A DNA stretch of 64,000 nt. Origin: Burkholderia anthina. Lineage in GTDB: Bacteria; Pseudomonadota; Gammaproteobacteria; Burkholderiales; Burkholderiaceae. Made by a program: the position numbers and the translations under genes. Below, one piece after another: positions 1-9,140 of the stretch. Each line of letters opens with the position of its first letter. The stretch's first letter is position 1. The DNA lies in NCBI RefSeq assembly GCF_902498995.1, contig NZ_CABVLY010000035.1, forward strand, positions 1 to 64,000, in the 5' to 3' direction. The notes beneath the pieces were generated by a model. That model did no database searches and was not told where the DNA came from. It saw only the letters and a list, made by a program, of their open reading frames with translations.

Positions 1-176
1 CCCGGCTCGCCGCGCCGTTCGCCGCCGCGCGGCCCGCGCGGCGGCTGGCCGGCCTGCTGTTGCTGCTGGCGCGGCGGCTGGCCCTGCTGCTGACGCGCAT
101 CGGCCGCACCATCCGGGTGCTTCGCCGACGGCGCTTTGGCCCGCGTCGGCGCGGGACTTTTAGGTACATTCGACAT
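1..176 (-). CDS. hrpA: Partial gene, probable ATP-dependent helicase HrpA (N-terminus only)
   Basis: An open frame runs on the minus strand from ATG at 176 off the left edge of the window, giving 58 residues. The visible protein is a low-complexity Pro/Gln/Arg/Gly-rich tail starting MSNVPKSPAPTRAKAPSAKH, with Q-rich and RG-rich runs. No catalytic domain is in view. A disordered N-terminal extension of this kind, divergent from argA, fits the DEAH-box RNA helicase HrpA, which I recall sitting next to argA in Burkholderia. That identity is inferred from context, not seen. The start lies 8 nt from a TATAAT box (see 185-192), with no Shine-Dalgarno sequence between them. Confidence 0.55.
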   Translation of the reverse strand, partial: MSNVPKSPAPTRAKAPSAKHPDGAADARQQQGQPPRQQQQQAGQPPRGPRGGERRGEP

Positions 177-184
177 GGGGGCGC

Positions 185-192
185 ATTATAAT
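185..192. promoter_or_regulatory. Palindromic shared -10 box for divergent hrpA-like gene and argA
   Basis: The 8-bp palindrome ATTATAAT gives TATAAT on the plus strand (187-192) and on the minus strand (190-185). The argA ATG begins 8 nt after the plus-strand box, and the minus-strand ATG begins 9 nt after its box. Neither gap has room for a Shine-Dalgarno sequence. Transcription starting the usual 6-8 nt after the box would give leaderless or nearly leaderless mRNAs in both directions. The -35 hexamers are weak. Confidence 0.55.
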
Positions 193-199
193 CCCGCCC

Positions 200-1579
200 A
201 TGAATTCCCAAACCGACCTCCCTCCCGCCCAGACCGACGCCGCGACGTCGCCGGCCGCCGACGATTCGGCCGCCAGCCACGCGCAGTTCGTCGACTGGAT
301 GCGCTCCGTCGCGCCCTATATCCACAAGTTCCGCAACAGCACGTTCGTCGTGGGGTTCGGCGGCGAAGTGGTGCAGCAGGGGCTGCTGAACGCGCTCGTG
401 TCCGACATCGCGCTGCTGCAGGCGATGGGCATCCAGATCGTGCTCGTGCACGGCTCGCGGCCGCAGGTCGAGGAGCAGCTGAGCCTGCATGGTGTCGAAT
501 CCGAGTTTTCGCACGGGCTGCGCATCACCGATGCGCGCGCGCTCGAGTCCGCGAAGGAAGCGGCCGGCGAAGTGCGTCTCGACATCGAGGCCGCGATCAG
601 CCAAGGGCTGCCGAACTCGCCGATGGCGCACGCGCACATCAGCGTCGTGTCCGGCAACTTCGTGACCGCGCGGCCGGTGGGGATTCTCGACGGGGTCGAC
701 TTCGCGCACACGGGCATCGTGCGCAAGATCGACGCCGAATCGATCCGTCATTCGCTCGCGAGCCGCAAGCTCGTGCTGCTGTCGCCGCTCGGCTTCTCGC
801 CGACCGGCGAAGCGTTCAACCTGTCGATGGAAGACGTCGCATCGGCCGCCGCGATCGCGCTGCGCGCCGACAAGATCATCTTCCTGACCGAAGCGCCCGG
901 CATCGTCGACGACGAAGGCGAGCTGGTCCGCGAAATGTCGCTGGATGCGGCCGCCGAGCTGCTCGATTCCGGCAACGTCCAGGGCGACGACGCGTTCTTC
1001 CTGAAGCATTCGATCCGCGCATGCCGCGGCGGCGTGACCCGGGCCCACCTGATTCCGCAGTCGCTCGACGGCAGCATGCTGCTCGAACTGTTCCTGCACG
1101 ACGGCGTCGGCACGATGATCTCGTACGAGAACCTCGAGAGCCTGCGCGAAGCGACGCCGGACGACGTCGGCGGCATCCTGTCGCTGATCGAGCCGCTTGA
1201 ATCCGATGGCACGCTGGTACGACGCGGCCGTCACCAGATCGAACGCGACATCGACCACTTCTCGGTGATCGAGCACGATGGCGTGCTGTTCGGCTGCGCG
1301 GCGCTGTATCCGTACCAGCAGGAAAAGATCGGCGAGATGGCGTGCCTGACGGTCGCGCCGGAAGCGCAAGGCTCCGGCGACGGCGAACGCCTGCTCAAGC
1401 GCATCGAGCAGCGCGCCCGCGCGCGCGGCCTCACGCACATCTTCGTGCTCACGACGCGCACCGAGCACTGGTTCCTCAAGCGCGGCTTCGTCAAGGTCAG
1501 CGTCGACGACCTGCCGGAAGACCGCCGCAAACTCTATAACTGGCAGCGCAAGTCGCTCGTGCTGATGAAACAGCTCTGA
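200..1579 (+). CDS. argA: N-acetylglutamate synthase (amino-acid N-acetyltransferase)
   Basis: Catalyses the first step of arginine synthesis, transfer of acetyl from acetyl-CoA to glutamate, in the cytoplasm. The 459-residue product has the classical ArgA layout. An amino-acid-kinase-like domain covers about residues 35-290 (FVVGFGGEVV, then VLVHGSRPQVEEQL); in this family it binds arginine for feedback control. A GNAT acetyltransferase domain follows from about 310 to the end, with the acetyl-CoA loop EAQGSGDGERLL. Length and domain order match the family. The ATG at 200 is 8 nt from a TATAAT box, so translation may be leaderless. yggX follows on the same strand after 51 nt. Confidence 0.95.
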   Translation: MNSQTDLPPAQTDAATSPAADDSAASHAQFVDWMRSVAPYIHKFRNSTFVVGFGGEVVQQGLLNALVSDIALLQAMGIQIVLVHGSRPQVEEQLSLHGVESEFSHGLRITDARALESAKEAAGEVRLDIEAAISQGLPNSPMAHAHISVVSGNFVTARPVGILDGVDFAHTGIVRKIDAESIRHSLASRKLVLLSPLGFSPTGEAFNLSMEDVASAAAIALRADKIIFLTEAPGIVDDEGELVREMSLDAAAELLDSGNVQGDDAFFLKHSIRACRGGVTRAHLIPQSLDGSMLLELFLHDGVGTMISYENLESLREATPDDVGGILSLIEPLESDGTLVRRGRHQIERDIDHFSVIEHDGVLFGCAALYPYQQEKIGEMACLTVAPEAQGSGDGERLLKRIEQRARARGLTHIFVLTTRTEHWFLKRGFVKVSVDDLPEDRRKLYNWQRKSLVLMKQL

Positions 1580-1630
1580 GCGCAGGCACGACTGCCCTCC
1601 CCCAGACACCGATTACAGGAGAAGTACACG

Positions 1631-1906
1631 ATGGCTCGAATGATCCAATGCGCGAAGCTCGGCAAGGAAGCCGAAGCGCTCGATTTCCCGCCGCTGCCGG
1701 GCGAACTCGGCAAGCGCATCTATGAAAGCGTGTCGAAGGAAGCATGGCAAGGCTGGCTCAAGCAGCAGACGATGCTGATCAACGAGAACCGCCTGAACAT
1801 GGCCGACCCGCGCGCGCGCCAGTACCTGATGAAGCAGACCGAGAAGTACTTCTTCGGCGACGGCGCGGACCAGGCGTCCGGCTACGTGCCGCCGACCGAA
1901 GGCTGA
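1631..1906 (+). CDS. yggX: Fe(2+)-trafficking / oxidative damage protection protein YggX
   Basis: A 91-residue protein of the YggX family, small cytoplasmic proteins linked to iron handling and protection of Fe-S clusters from oxidation. The N-terminus MARMIQCAKLGKEAEALDFP carries the conserved Cys7 and the LDFPPxPG segment, and the rest of the family pattern (WLKQQTMLINENRLN, then EKYFFG) is intact. A strong AGGAG lies 9 nt upstream of the ATG. It sits 51 nt after argA and before a strong hairpin terminator, so it is either the last gene of an argA-yggX transcript or has its own promoter. Confidence 0.93.
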   Translation: MARMIQCAKLGKEAEALDFPPLPGELGKRIYESVSKEAWQGWLKQQTMLINENRLNMADPRARQYLMKQTEKYFFGDGADQASGYVPPTEG

Positions 1907-1950
1907 GCACCCGCGAATCGCGATGGCCGGCCATGCCGGCGCATCGCACA

Positions 1951-1993
1951 AAAAGCAAACGGCACCGTGTATCGCACGGTGCCGTTTGCTTTT
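1951..1993. terminator. Bidirectional intrinsic terminator after yggX and the convergent MHS transporter
   Basis: A perfect 19-bp stem (1951-1969 with 1975-1993) closes a 5-nt loop. The arms begin AAAAGC and end GCTTTT, so each strand ends in a T-run. It lies between two convergent genes and can serve both. Confidence 0.88.
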
Positions 1994-2031
1994 GGCGGGG
2001 CGTTTTCCGGGAACGCGCCGCCCCGCCCGGC

Positions 2032-3450
2032 TTACCCCGCCGGTTTCAACGTGGCGCGCTCGTCCTCGCGCGCCGTCGTGCCGGCCGGGTTGTCGGCGCC
2101 GGCACTTTCGGTGCCCCATTCGGCCGCATCGCTGCGCTCGGCCGTCGACAGTTCGTTCGCGCGATAGCCGGTGCGATTCAGCAGCGCCAGCATGCACGCG
2201 AGCGATACGAGCGCATAGAGCCCCGACGCGATCGCGACGCCGACGATGCTGCCGGTCGCATTCAGGATCGCCTGCGCGAGCACCGGCGTGCCGCCGCCGA
2301 CGACGAGCGCGCTCAACTGGTACGCGAGCGACAGCCCGGTGTAGCGGATGTTGGCCGGAAACACGCGTGCGAGCACACCGCCGACCGCGCCGTAGAACAT
2401 CGCGGACGGGATCGTCGAGATGCACATGCCCGCAACGGCGACCCCGTACGAACGCGTGGCGAGCGCATGGAACATCACCGGCATCAGCACGATCTCCGGA
2501 ATCAGGATCCAGCACATCGCACGCCGCATGTCGACCTTCGACACGAACCACGCGCCGATCGGCTGCATCAGGAACTGCACGACGAGCGAGATCGACAGGA
2601 TGCCGAGGAAGGTGCCCTGCGCATAGCCGAGCTCCTTGGTGGCCCACGACAGCGCGAACGTGCTGCGGAAGTACGTGACGTTGATCACCGGCAGCGTGCC
2701 GGCCGCGAGCAGCACGATCGGCCAGTGGTCGCGCACGACGTCGCGCAGCGGCAGCTTCACCGTACGCTTGCGCGCGAGCACGCGCTGCATGTCGACCGAT
2801 TCCTCGAGCCGCAGCCGGATCACCATCCCGATGAGCACGAGCACGGCCGACAGCAGGAACGGGATGCGCCAGCCCCACATCAGGAACGACGGCGTCGGCA
2901 GCGCGCTCAGCGCGAAGAACGCGGCCGTCGCGAGCAGGTTGCCGGTAGGCGAACCCTGCTGCGCGAATGCCGCGTACAGGATGCTGCGATGCTTCGGCGC
3001 GTTCTCGCTCGCGATCAGCACCGCGCCGCCCCACTCGCCGCCGACCGCGATGCCCTGCAGCACGCGCAGCACGACGAGCCCCACCGGCGCCCATACGCCG
3101 ATCGACGAATAGCCGGGCAAGAGACCGATGCCGGTCGTCGCGAGGCCCATCATCACGAGCGTGATCACGAGCGCCGTCTTGCGGCCGACGCGATCGCCGA
3201 GATGCCCGAACACGATCCCGCCGAGCGGCCGCGCGGCGAAGCCGGCCCAGAACGTGACGAATGCGAGCAGCGTCGCGACGCCGGGATCCATCGTGCTGGA
3301 AAAGAACACCTTGCCGAACACGAGCGCCGCGGCCGTGCCGTAGATGTAGAAGTCGTACCACTCGATCGTGGTGCCGACGAATGCCGCGAGGGCGGCGCGG
3401 CCGGGCCGTGGTTGCGGTTGTGCGGCGGACGGGGATTGCGGACGGCTCAT
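2032..3450 (-). CDS. MFS transporter, metabolite:H+ symporter (MHS) family
   Basis: A 472-residue inner-membrane transporter with about 12 hydrophobic segments. The N-terminal TTIEWYDFYIYGTAAALVF and the loop 2-3 motif GHLGDRVGRKTALV are typical of the MHS family (shikimate, alpha-ketoglutarate, proline/betaine and citrate symporters). The substrate cannot be read from sequence. I prefer the ATG at 3450 over an in-frame ATG at 3462, because GGAGA lies about 8 nt upstream of the former and nothing similar precedes the latter. It is upstream of and co-directional with nothing; the next genes toward higher coordinates (CoA-transferase, acyl-CoA dehydrogenase) are on the same strand, so it may carry the acid they degrade. 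That link is inference. Confidence 0.85.
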   Translation of the reverse strand: MSRPQSPSAAQPQPRPGRAALAAFVGTTIEWYDFYIYGTAAALVFGKVFFSSTMDPGVATLLAFVTFWAGFAARPLGGIVFGHLGDRVGRKTALVITLVMMGLATTGIGLLPGYSSIGVWAPVGLVVLRVLQGIAVGGEWGGAVLIASENAPKHRSILYAAFAQQGSPTGNLLATAAFFALSALPTPSFLMWGWRIPFLLSAVLVLIGMVIRLRLEESVDMQRVLARKRTVKLPLRDVVRDHWPIVLLAAGTLPVINVTYFRSTFALSWATKELGYAQGTFLGILSISLVVQFLMQPIGAWFVSKVDMRRAMCWILIPEIVLMPVMFHALATRSYGVAVAGMCISTIPSAMFYGAVGGVLARVFPANIRYTGLSLAYQLSALVVGGGTPVLAQAILNATGSIVGVAIASGLYALVSLACMLALLNRTGYRANELSTAERSDAAEWGTESAGADNPAGTTAREDERATLKPAG

Positions 3451-3590
3451 CGATGTCTCCATGTTCGTGATCGGCCGCGCGACTGTCGCGCGCGTTGCCG
3501 GATGGCCGGCATTGCGCCGCCGGCTGGCGGTGTTGCGGTGTTGCGGTGAGTCCGCCGAGGGGGTTCACGTGCAGCCGCCCCCTCGGCCGG

Positions 3591-4793
3591 TCACGTCGGG
3601 TCCGGTGCGACCTTCAGCACGCCGGCGTCGAGCAGTTGCTGCTGGAGCACCGGATCGACGCCGAGGCGATCGAGCACCGCGCGCGTGTCGCGCCCGAGCG
3701 CGGGCGGCGGCGTGCGGTAAGTCGCCGGCGTACGCGACAGCTTCACCGGCGATGCGGTGCCGCGATACGCGCCGAGCTCGACGAACAGGTTCCGGTGCAG
3801 CGCATGCGGATCGCGCGTGACGTCGCCGACGTTGCGCACCGGCCCGCACGGCACGCCCGCTGCCATCAGGTCGCGGGCGAGCGGCTCGCACGAATGCGCG
3901 GCGAGCCGTGCCTCCAGCTCGACCTTCAGCTGCGAGCGGTGTGCGCAGCGGCTGCGGTTGTCGACGAAGCGCGGGTCGCCGGCCAGCGCCGGCGCGCCGA
4001 GATGCGCGACGAGCCGCGCGAACTGCCGGTCGTTGCCGACCGCGAGGAAGATCGGCACGGTGGCCGTGCGGTAGCTGTCGTACGGCGCGATGTTCGGATG
4101 CGCGTTGCCGCTGCGCTCGGGCACGCGCCCCGAGCCGAAGAAGTTCGGCAGGTGCGGATGCAGCAGCGACACGCCGCAGTCGTACAGCGCGATGTCGATC
4201 GACTGGCCCTGGCCGCTCTTCTCCCGCTCCGCGAGCGCGAGCAGGATGCCGGCCAGCGCGTTGAGCCCCGTGACCATGTCGACGATCGGCAGACCGATGC
4301 GCATCGCACCGCCGTCGCGCTCGCCATTCACGCTCATCAGCCCGGCCATCGCCTGGATCACCGCGTCGTAGCCGGGCAGCCCGCCGAGCGGGCCGTCTTC
4401 GCCGAAGCCCGTCACCGCGCAGTGGATCAGGCGAGGAAAAAGCGGCCGCAGGTCGCGCGCGTAGTCCATCCCCCAGCGCGCGAGCGTGCCGGGCTTGAAG
4501 TTCTCGACGAGTACGTCGGCCTCTTCGAGCAGGCGCCACAGGATCGCGCGCCCTTCATCGCGGGACAGGTCGAGCGCGAGCCCTTCCTTGTTGCGGTTCA
4601 CGCCCATGAAGTACCACGCGGTGTCGCCGAGGAACGGCGGCCCCCAGCCGCGCGTCTCGTCGCCGTCCGGCGGCTCGATCTTGACGACCGTCGCGCCGTG
4701 GTCGGCGAGCGCCTGCGTACAGTACGGGCCGCCGAGCACGCGGCTCAGGTCGACGACCTTCAGACCGTCCAGTGCCCCTCGCGTCGCGCTCAT
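3591..4793 (-). CDS. CaiB/BaiF family CoA-transferase
   Basis: A 400-residue family III CoA-transferase. These enzymes move CoA from a donor thioester to a free acid through an enzyme-bound Asp anhydride. The N-terminus has the family signature (LDGLKVVDLSRVLGGPYCTQ, then GATVVKIEPPDGDETR), and the segment GYDAVIQAMAGLMSVNG contains the Asp position expected to be catalytic. The start at 4793 begins MSATRGALDGLK and overlaps the stop of the acyl-CoA dehydrogenase gene by 4 nt, a sign of translational coupling. The pair probably activates and then oxidises the same carboxylic acid. The substrate is not known from sequence. Confidence 0.88.
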   Translation of the reverse strand: MSATRGALDGLKVVDLSRVLGGPYCTQALADHGATVVKIEPPDGDETRGWGPPFLGDTAWYFMGVNRNKEGLALDLSRDEGRAILWRLLEEADVLVENFKPGTLARWGMDYARDLRPLFPRLIHCAVTGFGEDGPLGGLPGYDAVIQAMAGLMSVNGERDGGAMRIGLPIVDMVTGLNALAGILLALAEREKSGQGQSIDIALYDCGVSLLHPHLPNFFGSGRVPERSGNAHPNIAPYDSYRTATVPIFLAVGNDRQFARLVAHLGAPALAGDPRFVDNRSRCAHRSQLKVELEARLAAHSCEPLARDLMAAGVPCGPVRNVGDVTRDPHALHRNLFVELGAYRGTASPVKLSRTPATYRTPPPALGRDTRAVLDRLGVDPVLQQQLLDAGVLKVAPDPT

Positions 4794-6541
4794 CGTTCGA
4801 CCTCCGGCAGCAGGTCGAGCGCCATGTCGAGCGGCACCGGCGTGCCGCGCAGCAGCGCGTCGAACGCCGCCGGTTCGTCGTCGCGCGACGGCGGCGCGAG
4901 CGGGTCGACCGGCAGCAGCTTGTGACGCACGATCAGGTGCGCGAGCGCGAGGCGCCGGTAATCGGGCGCGAGCCGCACGCCTTCGCATGCCATCAGCACG
5001 GCCGCGCTCGCGTAATACAGCGCCGACGCGGCCTGCCGCACGCGTGCATCGTCGCCGTCCGCCGCGACCCGCGCGAGCGCGTCGCACGCGCGCGTCAGGA
5101 TGCGCCGCAGTGCCGCGCGGCTCGCGTCGGGCAGCGGCGCGGCGCCGAGCCGGTCGCCGAGGAACGTACGCAGCGCGTCGAGCGCATGCTCGCGCTGCGC
5201 GGCACGCGCGACGTCGAGCGCGACGATGTTGCTCGTGCCCTCCCAGATCGAGCCGAGATGCGCATCGCGCACGAGACGCGCATCGCTCCACTCCTCGATG
5301 TAGCCGGTGCCGCCGCGCACTTCCATCGCGTCGCCCGTCACGCGGCGTGCGTCGCGGCACGCGCGGAACTTGATCAGCGGCGTCAGGATGCGCACGCAGC
5401 GCGCGGCCTGCTCGTCACCCGCATCCGCCTGCGGCAGCAGCAGCGCGATCTGCATGAACATCGCGCGCGCGGCCTCGGCGGGCAGCAGCATCTTCATCAG
5501 CTGGCGCTGCATCAGCGGCATCTCGATCAGCTTGCGGCCGAACGCGGCGCGGTTCGCCGCCACGTGCAGCGACTCGTTCAGCGCGCGCCGCATCAGCCCG
5601 GCCGCCCGCACGCCGTTCGACAGCCGCGACATGTTGATCATGTCGGCCATCTGGTGAAAGCCGCGACCGATCTCGCCGATCAGATACGCCTGCGCGCCTT
5701 CGAGCGCGATCTCGCCGCTCGCCATCGAGCGGCTGCCGAGCTTGTCCTTCAACCGCACGATCCGGTACGCGTTGCGCGTGCCGTCCGGCAGCGTCTTCGG
5801 CAACAGGAACAGCGCGAGGCCCTTGATGCCGTCCGGCGCGCCGTCGGGCCGCGCCAGCACCATCGCGAGATCGGCGTCCGCGTTCGAGCAGAACCACTTG
5901 TCGCCGTACAGACGCCAGACCGCGTTGCCCAGCGCATCCGTTTCGCGCGCCGCGCGCGTCGCGATGCGCGCGACGTCGGAGCCGGCCGCCTGCTCGGTCA
6001 TGAACATCGCGCCCTGGAACAGCGTGTCGAAATCGCGCGACGCGAGCATCGGCAGGTAACGCTCGACGAGCGCCGGCTCGCCGAAACGGCGCAGCGTGCG
6101 CGTAAGCGAATCGGTCATGCTGACCGGGCAGCACAGCCCGAATTCGGCCTGCACGAACAGGAACGTCAGCGCGTATTTGACGAGCGGCGCCACCGCCTCG
6201 GGCTGGTGGCTCAGCGACGCCAGCCCGAGCTCCGCATAAGCGACGCGCTCGAGCGCGACATACGCGGGATCCTTGTCGATCCGCTGCACGGCCTCGCCAC
6301 GCCGGTTGCGGTACTCGAGCACGGGCGGATGCTTGTCCGCGCGCGATGCCCATTCGTCGAGCTCGCCCGACACGCGTGCGCCGAGCGCATGCAGCCGCGG
6401 TTCGAGTGCTGCGTATTGGTCCGTGCCGAGATGCAGCTTCAGCAATGCGCCGAGATCGGGATCGGCCGTGAAGAAATTGATGCCCCGGCTGTCGGGGATA
6501 TTGGATGCGCCGGCCTCCGGCGTGCGAGCGGTGTCGTTCAT
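4790..6541 (-). CDS. Acyl-CoA dehydrogenase family protein
   Basis: A 583-residue FAD-dependent acyl-CoA dehydrogenase, longer than the usual ~380 and closer in size to AidB-like members. The FAD/substrate segment GAMFMTEQAAGSDV is present. The C-terminal region has RGGTGYIEEWSDARLVRDAH followed by GSIWEGTSNIVALDVARA, where the glutamate of the EEW segment sits near the expected catalytic base. GGAGA is 8 nt upstream of the ATG at 6541. It is the first gene of an operon with the CaiB-type CoA-transferase and is divergent from a LysR regulator. Confidence 0.88.
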   Translation of the reverse strand: MNDTARTPEAGASNIPDSRGINFFTADPDLGALLKLHLGTDQYAALEPRLHALGARVSGELDEWASRADKHPPVLEYRNRRGEAVQRIDKDPAYVALERVAYAELGLASLSHQPEAVAPLVKYALTFLFVQAEFGLCCPVSMTDSLTRTLRRFGEPALVERYLPMLASRDFDTLFQGAMFMTEQAAGSDVARIATRAARETDALGNAVWRLYGDKWFCSNADADLAMVLARPDGAPDGIKGLALFLLPKTLPDGTRNAYRIVRLKDKLGSRSMASGEIALEGAQAYLIGEIGRGFHQMADMINMSRLSNGVRAAGLMRRALNESLHVAANRAAFGRKLIEMPLMQRQLMKMLLPAEAARAMFMQIALLLPQADAGDEQAARCVRILTPLIKFRACRDARRVTGDAMEVRGGTGYIEEWSDARLVRDAHLGSIWEGTSNIVALDVARAAQREHALDALRTFLGDRLGAAPLPDASRAALRRILTRACDALARVAADGDDARVRQAASALYYASAAVLMACEGVRLAPDYRRLALAHLIVRHKLLPVDPLAPPSRDDEPAAFDALLRGTPVPLDMALDLLPEVER

Positions 6542-6637
6542 GCGTGCGTCTCCATGGTGGCCCGGCTGCCGGCCGCTGCCCGCGCCGTGGCGGCGCGGCC
6601 GGCCGATGCCAGTCGTTCAGCAGAGCGTAGGCGCGCG

Positions 6638-6692
6638 ATCGATAAGCGTCCAATACAGGATTTATCCGGTACGATAGACGACGCTTATCGAT
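6638..6692. promoter_or_regulatory. Inverted-repeat operator in the LysR / acyl-CoA dehydrogenase divergent promoter
   Basis: Two perfect 13-bp inverted arms, 6638-6650 and 6680-6692 (core CGATAAGCGTC), are separated by 29 nt. The site is 22 nt from the LysR start and about 100 nt from the divergent acyl-CoA dehydrogenase start. This is where a LysR-type regulator usually binds to control itself and its target. The arms are longer than the generic T-N11-A motif. Confidence 0.6.
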
Positions 6693-6714
6693 GCCGATGC
6701 GGTGAGGAGACAGC

Positions 6715-7617
6715 ATGGAACTGAGGCAGTTGCGCTACTTCGTGGCGGTCGCCGAAGAGCTGCATTTCGGGCGCGCGGCGAAGCGCCTGTTCATCTCGCA
6801 GCCGGCGCTGAGCTTCGACATCCGCAAGTTCGAGGAAGCGCTCGGCGTGCAGCTTTTTTCGCGGACCAACAAGACCGTCGCACTGACCAATGCGGGCGCG
6901 GTGCTGCTCGGCGAAGCGCGCCGGCTGCTGTTGCAGGCGGCCGAGGCCGAGCGCCTCACCGTGCGTTCGGCGTCGGGGCTCGCGGGCCGGCTGCGGATCG
7001 GCTTCGTGCATTCGATGCTGTATCGCGGGCTGCCCGATGCGGTGCGGCGCTTCGAGGCCGACTATCCGGGCGTCGAGGTCGTGCTGAGCGAGATGAACAC
7101 GCAGGCGCAAGTCCAGGCGATCCAGCGCGGCCAGATCGATCTCGGCTACGCGCACTGGGGCCACTGCCCGCCCGAGGTCGAATCGGCGCCCGTCTACGCG
7201 GAACCGTTCATGTGCTGCCTGCCGGCCGCGCATCCGCTCGCGCGGCGCCGGCAGGTCGCGCTCGCCGCGCTGGCCGCGGAGCCGTTCATCCTGTTTCCGC
7301 GTGAAGCGGCGCCGCACTATCACGACCTGATCATCGCGCAATGCGTGAACGCGGGATTCAGCCCGCTGATCCGTCACGAGGCGCGGCTGTGGCAGACGAT
7401 CCTGTCGATGATCGAGTTCGGGATGGGCATCGCGCTGGTGCCGCGCGTGCTGCAGCAAGTGAAGAGCGACCGGCTGGCATTCCGGCCGCTGAGGGATGGG
7501 TCGCTCGAATCGCGCACGCTCGAACTGAAGCGCAGCGGCACCGCCGAACCGGTTGCGCTGCGCTTCGCCGACTACGTGCGCGCGTCGATCGACGCGCTGC
7601 CCGCGCTGGCGGGCTGA
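6715..7617 (+). CDS. LysR-family transcriptional regulator
   Basis: A 300-residue LysR-type regulator. The N-terminal winged HTH is clear (MELRQLRYFVAVAEELHFGR, then LFISQPALSFDIRKFEEALG over about residues 1-60), followed by the periplasmic-binding-protein-like effector domain to the C-terminus. It is divergent from the acyl-CoA dehydrogenase/CoA-transferase operon with a strong inverted repeat between them, so that operon is the likely target, with the acyl-CoA or free acid as inducer. The effector is not known. Confidence 0.92.
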   Translation: MELRQLRYFVAVAEELHFGRAAKRLFISQPALSFDIRKFEEALGVQLFSRTNKTVALTNAGAVLLGEARRLLLQAAEAERLTVRSASGLAGRLRIGFVHSMLYRGLPDAVRRFEADYPGVEVVLSEMNTQAQVQAIQRGQIDLGYAHWGHCPPEVESAPVYAEPFMCCLPAAHPLARRRQVALAALAAEPFILFPREAAPHYHDLIIAQCVNAGFSPLIRHEARLWQTILSMIEFGMGIALVPRVLQQVKSDRLAFRPLRDGSLESRTLELKRSGTAEPVALRFADYVRASIDALPALAG

Positions 7618-7629
7618 CTCGGCCCGCCG

Positions 7630-9048
7630 CTACTTCGCTCCCGGTTGCAGCACCGGCTGCGCGCGCCGGTACCACACTGCGTACACGACGGACAGCACGA
7701 TCAGGAACGGAATCCCGAAGATCAGCGTCATGTGGAACTCGGCCGTGAAGTAGGTCGTCACCATCACCGCGAGCATCAGCCCCGCACCGAGCAGCGTCAG
7801 CAGCGGAAAGCCGCGCATCCGGAATGCGGGCGCCGGCAGGCCGAGCGCCGCGCGGCGACGCCGGAAGCAATAGTGCGTGACGAAGATCATCATCCACGTG
7901 AACAGCGCGCCGAACATCGACACCGCCATCATGATCGTGAACGACGCGTCCGGATACAGCACGCTCAACACCGTGGCGAGCGCGATGCCGAGCGTCGACA
8001 GCATCAGCGCACCGAACGGCACGCCGCGCGCGTTCACTTCGCCGAGCGCCTTCGGCGCATGGCCCGCGCGCGACAGGCTGAACATCATCCGCGTCGTGAT
8101 GTAGAGCTGGCTGTTCATCGCGGACAGCGCGGCGATCAGCACGACGAAGTTGATCAGCCCCGCCGCGCCCGGCAGGTGGATCGCCTCCATCACCTTCACG
8201 AACGGGCTCTCGTCGCGCCCTGCCGCCGTCCACGGCACGATCGCGAGCATCAGCGCGAGCGTGACGAGATAGAACAGCACGAGCCGCACGATGGTCGAGC
8301 GGAATGCGCGCGTGACCGCGTGCTCGGGGTCTTCCGCCTCCCCGGCCGCGACCGCGATCATCTCGATGCTCAGGTAGCTGAAGATCGACACGATCACCGC
8401 GACCCACATCCCCCACACGCCCTTCGGAAAGAAGCCGCCGTGATCCGTGTAATGGTGGAAGCCGGCACGCGCCGCGCCGTTGCCCACGAGCGCCGGATCG
8501 CCGAACACGACGTACGCGCCGAGCACGATGAAGCCGACGATCGCCGCGATCTTCACGACGGAGAAGCCGTATTCGACCGCGCCGAACACGTCGACGCTGC
8601 GTGCATTGACGAACACGAGCAGCGCCGAGAAGCCGACGATCCATAGCCAGCCCGGCACGCCCGGGAACCAGTACTTCATGTACAGCGCGATCGCGGTGAC
8701 TTCGGTGCCGACCGCGAGCACGATGCACGCCCAGTACGCATAGCGCACGAGAAACCCGGCCCACGGGCTCACGTAATGTTCGGCGTACGCACCGAACGAC
8801 CCGGAGGTCGGGTGCGCGACCGTCATCTCCGCGAGACAGCCCATCAGCAACAGCGAGATGAACGCGCCGATCGCGTAGCTCACGAGCACGCTCGGGCCCG
8901 CGAAGCCGATCGCGAACCCGCTGCCGAGAAAGAGACCGGTGCCGATCGCACCGCCGATCGCGATCATCGCCATCTGCCGTGCGGAAAGCGTGCGGCGCAG
9001 ACCGTGCTCGCGCGCCGCGATGTGCTGGAATTGCCCTTCTGGTTGCAT
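7630..9048 (-). CDS. Amino acid permease (APC superfamily, AAT family)
   Basis: A 472-residue cytoplasmic-membrane permease with about 12 hydrophobic segments. The first helix region, MAMIAIGGAIGTGLFLGSG, is the classic signature of the amino acid transporter (AAT) family of LysP, GabP, AroP and ProY. The start at 9048 (MQPEGQFQHI) is chosen because upstream codons run into non-conserved sequence. The neighbouring porin, RidA protein, aromatic aminotransferase and AsnC-type regulator suggest uptake and transamination of an amino acid, possibly aromatic. The exact substrate is inference. Confidence 0.88.
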   Translation of the reverse strand: MQPEGQFQHIAAREHGLRRTLSARQMAMIAIGGAIGTGLFLGSGFAIGFAGPSVLVSYAIGAFISLLLMGCLAEMTVAHPTSGSFGAYAEHYVSPWAGFLVRYAYWACIVLAVGTEVTAIALYMKYWFPGVPGWLWIVGFSALLVFVNARSVDVFGAVEYGFSVVKIAAIVGFIVLGAYVVFGDPALVGNGAARAGFHHYTDHGGFFPKGVWGMWVAVIVSIFSYLSIEMIAVAAGEAEDPEHAVTRAFRSTIVRLVLFYLVTLALMLAIVPWTAAGRDESPFVKVMEAIHLPGAAGLINFVVLIAALSAMNSQLYITTRMMFSLSRAGHAPKALGEVNARGVPFGALMLSTLGIALATVLSVLYPDASFTIMMAVSMFGALFTWMMIFVTHYCFRRRRAALGLPAPAFRMRGFPLLTLLGAGLMLAVMVTTYFTAEFHMTLIFGIPFLIVLSVVYAVWYRRAQPVLQPGAK

Positions 9049-9140
9049 CGAATGACCTCGTTCGAAAGCGATTGTCCGGTCGAAACTTCGACGGCGCGCT
9101 GGCCGGCGCCGGACCGCACCGGCCGTCGCGCGCCGTGTGC

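Noticed and set aside
4794..5360. Extension of the CoA-transferase to 589 residues
   Set aside because: The added region lies entirely inside the acyl-CoA dehydrogenase gene in another frame and has no family similarity.
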